Assembly (NCBI GenBank): GCA_946011705.1
Contig: CAMGCA010000105.1
Location: 1 to 6,995 of the forward strand
Source of the DNA: an uncultured Clostridia bacterium
Lineage (GTDB): Bacteria; Bacillota; Clostridia; Oscillospirales; Oscillospiraceae
Length of the DNA: 6,995 nucleotides
Direction: 5' to 3'
Shown: piece by piece, positions 1 to 5,303 of the stretch
How positions within the stretch are numbered: the stretch's first letter is position 1
Layout: every line of letters starts with the position of its first letter
Program-made: the position numbers and the translations under genes
The notes under the pieces: model-generated
The model's input: the letters and a program-made list of their open reading frames with translations, nothing else
The model's database searches: none
What the model was told of the DNA's origin: nothing

Positions 1-1820
<1,820 letters not shown>

Positions 1821-1871
1821 AGATAGCCTCTTTCCCGGCCCGTGTTCAGACCGTAAAAAATGTTGTGGTAT

Positions 1872-1900
1872 ATTATAGCAAACAAAAGTTGGTTTTGCAA
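1872..1900 (-). promoter_or_regulatory. glmS promoter, sigma-A type with extended -10
   Basis: On the minus strand a -35 TTGCAA (1900-1895) is separated by exactly 17 nt from a perfect -10 TATAAT (1877-1872), preceded by TG one base upstream (extended -10). The predicted start is near 1865, giving a leader of about 45 nt. This promoter lies entirely in the 104-bp gap between the Nudix stop and glmS, so glmS can be transcribed separately from the upstream operon. Confidence 0.8.
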
Positions 1901-1922
1901 CATTTTCTATCGAATATTGCAA
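1895..1922 (-). repeat. Inverted repeat overlapping the glmS -35 box
   Basis: The two ends are both TTGCAA, extended to 10-bp arms (TTGCAATATT and AATGTTGCAA on the minus strand) around an 8-nt centre. As RNA this pairs as 10 bp with one G-U. The promoter-proximal arm contains the -35 hexamer and the distal arm lies 2 nt after the Nudix stop codon. It could be an operator, or a weak 3' hairpin for the Nudix transcript. There is no T-run after it, so it is a poor intrinsic terminator. The function is inference. Confidence 0.45.
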
Positions 1923-1924
1923 AT

Positions 1925-2470
1925 TCATTCTTTTTCCAGCATCCTGGCCGCCCGCAGGATGCCGTGGGCGGAGCTGTTGCAGCAGATTTCATTGGTCATC
2001 ACCATCTCCATCGCCTTTTCCATGGGCACTAGCTCCACCGTCAGCTCCTCGGTTTCGTCCAGATGCTGCGATGCAACCTTCCGGCAGTCCCGGGCCAGAA
2101 AAATGTGCATGAAATTTGTCATTTTCGCGGAGCTTTCTACGGTTGGGCCAAGGTATTCCCAGTGATCGGAAGAATACCCCGTCTCCTCCAAAAGCTCCCG
2201 CTTTGCCACAACCAGCGGATCGGTTTCTCCGTCATTGAAAGCCCCCGCCGGGATTTCCAGCAGCTCCCGGTCGTAGCAGTAGCGGTACTCCCGCTTGAGG
2301 ATCAGGTTTCCGCCTTCGTCCAGGGCCACAATGGCGGAGGCATCCCGGATGGTAATTGCGTAAAAATCGTCCATTTTCACCCCGTTGGGCAAGACAACCC
2401 GATCCCGCCGCACCTTCACCCACGGCGTGTCCAGCAGGGTCTCCGTTTGTTCCGTTTTCCAGCGTTCCAT
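1925..2470 (-). CDS. Nudix hydrolase, ADP-ribose pyrophosphatase-like
   Basis: A 181-aa cytoplasmic protein likely to hydrolyse a nucleoside-diphosphate linkage (ADP-ribose or a nucleotide sugar) in a Mg-dependent reaction. The Nudix box spans residues 76-99, beginning GAFNDGE and ending RELLEETGY, with the metal-binding glutamates E92, E95 and E96. It is preceded by EIPAG (72-76), typical of the ADP-ribose pyrophosphatase group. The spacing between E82 and R91 is 8 residues rather than the canonical 7, so the box carries a one-residue insertion. The ATG at 2470 is preferred over GTG at 2482 because GTGAGG (2477-2482) lies 6 nt before it and the GTG would be part of that ribosome binding site. 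The gene begins 12 nt after the MBOAT stop, so it is probably the last gene of that operon. The substrate cannot be told from sequence alone. Confidence 0.93.
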   Translation of the reverse strand: MERWKTEQTETLLDTPWVKVRRDRVVLPNGVKMDDFYAITIRDASAIVALDEGGNLILKREYRYCYDRELLEIPAGAFNDGETDPLVVAKRELLEETGYSSDHWEYLGPTVESSAKMTNFMHIFLARDCRKVASQHLDETEELTVELVPMEKAMEMVMTNEICCNSSAHGILRAARMLEKE

Positions 2471-2482
2471 AGCGTTCCTCAC

Positions 2483-3859
2483 TCAGAAATTGGCGTAAAT
2501 GAAGGCGGAATTGCCGCAGTACATCAGCCCCAGTATCAGGAAAATCCAGACGCTCAGCAGCAGCTTCCCCCGGAAGGTATCCAGCTTCAGCGCCTCTTCC
2601 GGGGCATTTGCGTTCCGGCGGAACCGGGCGTACAGGTGGGTCAGGGCGATCATCCCACCGTAGACAACCGTAAATACGTTTACATAACATATCCCCGTTC
2701 CCCGAAACAGGCCCCGGAAAATCTCCATGGCCTTTCCCACGCTCTCCGCCCGGAAGATCACCCATCCCAGGGACACAAACAGGCAGTTGGCGGCGGTACA
2801 CAGGGCCGTCTGCCAGGGCTTCTTCTGTCCTCCCCGCCTGCCGAGCATCCGGTGCGCTACGCAGCCCAGGCCGTGATACGCGCCCCATACCAGGAAGGTG
2901 GCGTTGGCCCCGTGCCACAGGCCGCTGAGCAGCATGGTCACGAGCAGGTTGACATAAGTCCGGAACCTTCCCCGCCGGCTGCCGCCCAAAGGGATGTAGA
3001 CATAATCCCGGAACCAACTGGACAGGCTGATATGCCAGCGCCGCCAAAAATCCGAGGGATTCTCCGCCAGATACGGCATATTGAAATTTCTGCCCAGGTC
3101 AAAGTCCCAGACCGTGGCGATGCCGATGGCCATATCGGAATAGCCGGAAAAGTCGCAGTAGATTTGCAGGGAGTAGCCAATCACCGCCATGGCGATGCTC
3201 AGACCATTGTAGGCCGCCGGGGCAGCGAATACCGCGTTCACCGCCACGCCGATGCGGTCGGCCAAGACCACCTTCTTGGTCAGGCCGGTGACAAACCGGG
3301 TCACACCCAGATAAACATTGTCCTTTCGGACCCGGTGGAGCCGATCCAGCTGAGGCAGAAAGTCGTGGGCCTTGACAATGGGGCCGGAGGTGATCTGAGG
3401 AAAGAAGGAGATGTAAGCCGCCAGCTTTACAAAGTCCCGCTCCGCGGTTATCGCGCCCTTCTTCACATCCAGCAGGTAGCTCATGGCTTGAAACAGGTAG
3501 AAGGAAATGCCCAGAGGCAGAATGATGTTCAGGGTTCCCACGCTGCCCAGCCCAAAGGCCCGGGCGAAGGAGGAGATGAAGAAATTGTAATACTTGCAGA
3601 AGCCCAGCAGGGCAAGACACGCGGCGACGCCGCCATAGAGGAAGGCTGGCTTTCCGCTGCTTTCAAACAACCGGGCACAAACATAGCACACCCAGATGAC
3701 CCCCAGCAGGAGCAGCAGAAAACGGACATCCCAGTAGGCGTAGAACACGGCATTGGCCAGCAGAAACACCCGCCGCTGGGTCTTTGGAGTTTTGCTCAGC
3801 TGTACCAGCGCGGTGGCTGCCAGAAAGAAAAGCAGAAAATTTATGGAATAAAAGGTCAT
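2483..3859 (-). CDS. MBOAT family O-acyltransferase (AlgI/DltB-like)
   Basis: A 458-aa polytopic membrane protein expected to move an acyl group, usually acetyl, from a cytoplasmic donor across the membrane for O-acylation of an exopolysaccharide or cell-wall polymer. Hydrophobic segments run through most of the chain (for example 5-20, 47-62, 75-90, 110-130, 303-330, 355-370, 433-448). Family motifs are clear: YCDFSGYSDMAIG (234-246), NPSDFWRRWHISLSSWFRDY (267-286), YIPLGGSRRG (288-297) and LSGLWHGA (311-318). H316 matches the conserved catalytic histidine of the family (AlgI H322, DltB H336). Length is normal for AlgI-like proteins. ATG at 3859 is chosen because GGAGG (3870-3874) lies 10 nt upstream and it overlaps the preceding SGNH stop as ATGA, suggesting translational coupling. 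A longer frame to 4039 lies inside the SGNH gene and is not used. The acylated polymer is unknown. Confidence 0.96.
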   Translation of the reverse strand: MTFYSINFLLFFLAATALVQLSKTPKTQRRVFLLANAVFYAYWDVRFLLLLLGVIWVCYVCARLFESSGKPAFLYGGVAACLALLGFCKYYNFFISSFARAFGLGSVGTLNIILPLGISFYLFQAMSYLLDVKKGAITAERDFVKLAAYISFFPQITSGPIVKAHDFLPQLDRLHRVRKDNVYLGVTRFVTGLTKKVVLADRIGVAVNAVFAAPAAYNGLSIAMAVIGYSLQIYCDFSGYSDMAIGIATVWDFDLGRNFNMPYLAENPSDFWRRWHISLSSWFRDYVYIPLGGSRRGRFRTYVNLLVTMLLSGLWHGANATFLVWGAYHGLGCVAHRMLGRRGGQKKPWQTALCTAANCLFVSLGWVIFRAESVGKAMEIFRGLFRGTGICYVNVFTVVYGGMIALTHLYARFRRNANAPEEALKLDTFRGKLLLSVWIFLILGLMYCGNSAFIYANF

Positions 3860-4854
3860 ACCCGGTTTTCCTCCAGATAGGAAATGATTTCCTCCGCCAG
3901 AATTCTGTGACCCGCCGCGTTCAGATGTCCGCTGCCCGGGGTGGTGTTGGAGAAGCCGTAGGGAAGCTTCTGTTCCGTTTCGTAGAGCCGGGTGAACCCG
4001 GGGCCGGTGTCGATGACATCGATGCCGTTCTTTTCGCACACCTGGCAGAAAATCTCCCAGTTGTCGCTGTAGCCCAGCTTCAGGCTGCCGTCGGGCTGGA
4101 TTTCCGTGGTGGGGTGATAGACGAAGGCAAGGGGGCCGTCAAACTGGGAACGGATCAGAGAAAGGGCCGCGTCCAGCTCCGTCTCGTAGTCGTAGGGACC
4201 TTCGGTTTCTTCCGCCGCCTGTGCCCGCAGGGTCTGGAAGTTCTTTTTCAGCAGCGTCAGCAGAGGAAGGCCCTCCTTCGCCGCCAGCTTCAGTCTGCTT
4301 ACCGGACTCAGGTTATTGAAGCCGCCGTTGCCGGGGTCATAGACCGGCTGTTTTCGGGCATCGTGCAGCTCCCGCGGGGAATCATCCGTGCTTCCGATTT
4401 CGATGGTGATGGCTCCGGCATTGGGAAAGGCCTCCACCGCCGCTCTAAAATGGCGAATCTGGGAGGGAAGAAAATGTCCGTCGCTGGCAATGCTGTAAGC
4501 GGTCAGGAATCCGCTTCCGCCGCTGAAATAGTCGTTTACCAGTGTGGAATACCTCTGCCCCGGGGAAACCTCTTTGCCTTGGGTATGGGATGCGCCCATC
4601 ATCAGCACATACCGCTCCGCCAACGTCCCGTCAGAGTTGAGAAACCCATTTTCATCGACTTTGGAAATGCCGTAGCCTTCCGTACCGTGGACAATCACCG
4701 CCCCGGGCTGCCACACCGACGCTGCCGGCAATTCAGGCGTAACCAGACATCCGGGCTGGCGCTCATAGCCAAAGCACAGGGCGTTTACAACGAAAAATCC
4801 CGCCAGCAGCGCCGATGTCCACTGGAATACCTGCTTTCTTCCGTTTTTCCTCAC
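3856..4854 (-). CDS. Membrane-anchored SGNH/GDSL-like hydrolase or acetyltransferase, partner of MBOAT
   Basis: A 332-aa protein with one N-terminal membrane segment (about 13-30, after a basic start) and an extracytoplasmic SGNH-type domain. Block I is VLMMGASHTQG (83-93), with S89 as the likely nucleophile. SDGHF (124-128) could supply the block II glycine, and EIGSTD (152-157) occupies the place of the usual G-x-N-D. The C-terminal block is SGHLNAAGH (308-316), with H310 as the likely catalytic histidine. The usual Asp three residues before it is Gly307, so the protein may work with a Ser-His dyad. Together with the overlapping MBOAT gene it probably transfers acetyl groups to, or removes them from, a surface polysaccharide. 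The start is GTG at 4854, with AAGGTGAG (4858-4865) upstream. No other usable start precedes the membrane segment. Family assignment is firm; whether it is a transferase or an esterase is inference. Confidence 0.85.
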   Translation of the reverse strand: MRKNGRKQVFQWTSALLAGFFVVNALCFGYERQPGCLVTPELPAASVWQPGAVIVHGTEGYGISKVDENGFLNSDGTLAERYVLMMGASHTQGKEVSPGQRYSTLVNDYFSGGSGFLTAYSIASDGHFLPSQIRHFRAAVEAFPNAGAITIEIGSTDDSPRELHDARKQPVYDPGNGGFNNLSPVSRLKLAAKEGLPLLTLLKKNFQTLRAQAAEETEGPYDYETELDAALSLIRSQFDGPLAFVYHPTTEIQPDGSLKLGYSDNWEIFCQVCEKNGIDVIDTGPGFTRLYETEQKLPYGFSNTTPGSGHLNAAGHRILAEEIISYLEENRV

Positions 4855-4883
4855 AAGCTCACCTTCTCGCCCCTTTTTTGGGA

Positions 4884-4912
4884 ATTATAACAGATGGCTG
4901 TCCAAAAGGCAA
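4884..4912 (-). promoter_or_regulatory. Promoter of the SGNH-MBOAT-Nudix operon
   Basis: A perfect -10 TATAAT (4889-4884) with an extended TG element lies 17 nt downstream of a weaker -35 TTGCCT (4912-4907). The start would fall near 4877, giving a leader of roughly 23 nt to the GTG at 4854. The elements sit within the 3' part of the truncated sigma-factor ORF. The same extended -10 and 17-nt spacing appear at the glmS promoter. Confidence 0.7.
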
Positions 4913-5055
4913 CCACGTCCGGGCCGGTAGCGTTGTTTTCCGGTTTTCCGGGCGGGATGTGGGCTGATGCAGTAGCCGCCGTATTTCCGGTCGGTTTCCG
5001 CCACTGCCTGTTCATCCCGGGCAAAACACAGATCCAAAATCCGCTCATCGACCAT
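4885..5055 (-). pseudogene. Truncated ECF-type RNA polymerase sigma factor (N-terminal remnant)
   Basis: A 56-codon ORF begins MVDERILDLCFARDEQAV and continues AETDRKYGGYC. This pattern (acidic start, I/L-x-L/LYFARDE, then ATD-KYG) is what I recognise as the first ~30 residues of clostridial ECF-type sigma factors of about 170-190 aa. After Cys29 (about position 4969) the sequence becomes SPHPARKTGKQRYRPG and similar. It lacks any region-2 motif and ends at TAA (4887-4885). No continuation of a sigma factor is visible in the other minus-strand frames down to 4855. It has an ideal Shine-Dalgarno, so a 56-aa peptide might still be made. I read it as a gene cut by deletion or rearrangement. The alternative is a small novel ORF with chance resemblance. 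Confidence 0.6.
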
Positions 5056-5063
5056 AGTGGTTT

Positions 5064-5070
5064 CCTCCTT
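5064..5070 (-). promoter_or_regulatory. Strong ribosome binding site of the sigma remnant
   Basis: AAGGAGG is a complete anti-16S match and lies 8 nt before the ATG at 5055. It is the strongest Shine-Dalgarno in the window, and it supports the 5055 start and the view that this was once a real gene. Confidence 0.75.
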
Positions 5071-5112
5071 CGTGTGGCTGAAAGATCGTGATATCCCAAA
5101 CCGTTTCGGCGA

Positions 5113-5142
5113 ATTCTATGAAGCAAAAAACTGTCATTGCAA
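5113..5142 (-). promoter_or_regulatory. Possible weak promoter before the sigma remnant
   Basis: TTGCAA (5142-5137) and TAGAAT (5118-5113) are 18 nt apart on the minus strand, about 58 nt before the sigma-remnant ATG. The -35-like hexamer is part of a hairpin arm, so this may be coincidence. Confidence 0.2.
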
Positions 5143-5179
5143 GGTCAGTGACATCAGCCACCGGCCCGCAATGACAGTT
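5129..5179 (-). terminator. Large inverted repeat, candidate terminator for the adaptor gene
   Basis: Perfect 12-bp arms, GCAATGACAGTT at 5168-5179 and its complement at 5129-5140, enclose 27 nt that can fold further. Read on the minus strand the hairpin is followed by a run of six T (5130-5125), as in an intrinsic terminator. The hairpin begins about 125 nt after the adaptor stop codon. On the plus strand only a mixed TTCTTCC follows. The long loop and the neighbouring hairpins also fit a palindromic intergenic repeat or MITE-like element, so the terminator role is tentative. Confidence 0.5.
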
Positions 5180-5192
5180 CTTCCATTCGCGC

Positions 5193-5211
5193 GACACCGC
5201 AAGGCAGTGTC
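5193..5211. repeat. Short hairpin (8-bp arms)
   Basis: On the minus strand, GACACTGC and GCGGTGTC pair over 8 bp, with one G-U as RNA, around a 3-nt CTT loop. It lies 13 nt from the larger inverted repeat at 5129-5179, and part of it (GCAAGGCAGTG) resembles GCAAGGTCAGTG at 5139-5150. This suggests that both belong to one composite repeat element. Confidence 0.45.
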
Positions 5212-5230
5212 CTCTCAATATTCTATGGGC

Positions 5231-5277
5231 TCCCAACGTAGTGGGAAGCGGCAATGCAATGTTGAATACAGCATTGC
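5231..5277. repeat. Two further small inverted repeats downstream of the adaptor
   Basis: TCCCA/TGGGA (5231-5246, 6-nt loop) and GCAATGC/GCATTGC (5251-5277, 13-nt loop) lie between the adaptor stop and the larger hairpins. With those they fill most of the 248-bp non-coding gap (5056-5303). I see no tRNA, known riboswitch or coding signal there. Confidence 0.35.
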
Positions 5278-5303
5278 TTTCGTAGGACAGCCCCACCCGA
5301 TCG

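Noticed and set aside
1821..1924. glmS ribozyme/riboswitch
   Set aside because: The gap is only 104 bp and a promoter occupies its upstream half, leaving about 45 nt of leader.
2471..2482. GTG at 2482 as the Nudix start (185 aa)
   Set aside because: The GTG is part of the GTGAGG ribosome binding site for the ATG at 2470, which has proper spacing.
2063..3880. 605-aa plus-strand ORF
   Set aside because: It lies antisense to the Nudix and MBOAT genes, has low-complexity Gln/Gly/Pro/His-rich content and no recognisable domain. It arises from GC-rich codon bias on the opposite strand.
3860..4039. 60-residue N-terminal extension of the MBOAT protein
   Set aside because: It lies inside the SGNH coding region and has hydrophilic, Arg/His-rich nonsense content. 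The ATG at 3859 has GGAGG and begins the expected membrane segment.
4851..5126. 91-aa minus-strand ORF ending in a GTGA overlap with the SGNH start
   Set aside because: The overlap looked like coupling, but the protein has no family resemblance, no Shine-Dalgarno was identified for it, and it is out of frame with the better-supported sigma remnant that has an ideal ribosome binding site.
5045..5296. 83-aa minus-strand ORF through the hairpin region
   Set aside because: It reads straight through the inverted repeats. The peptide looks like translated repeat sequence rather than a protein.
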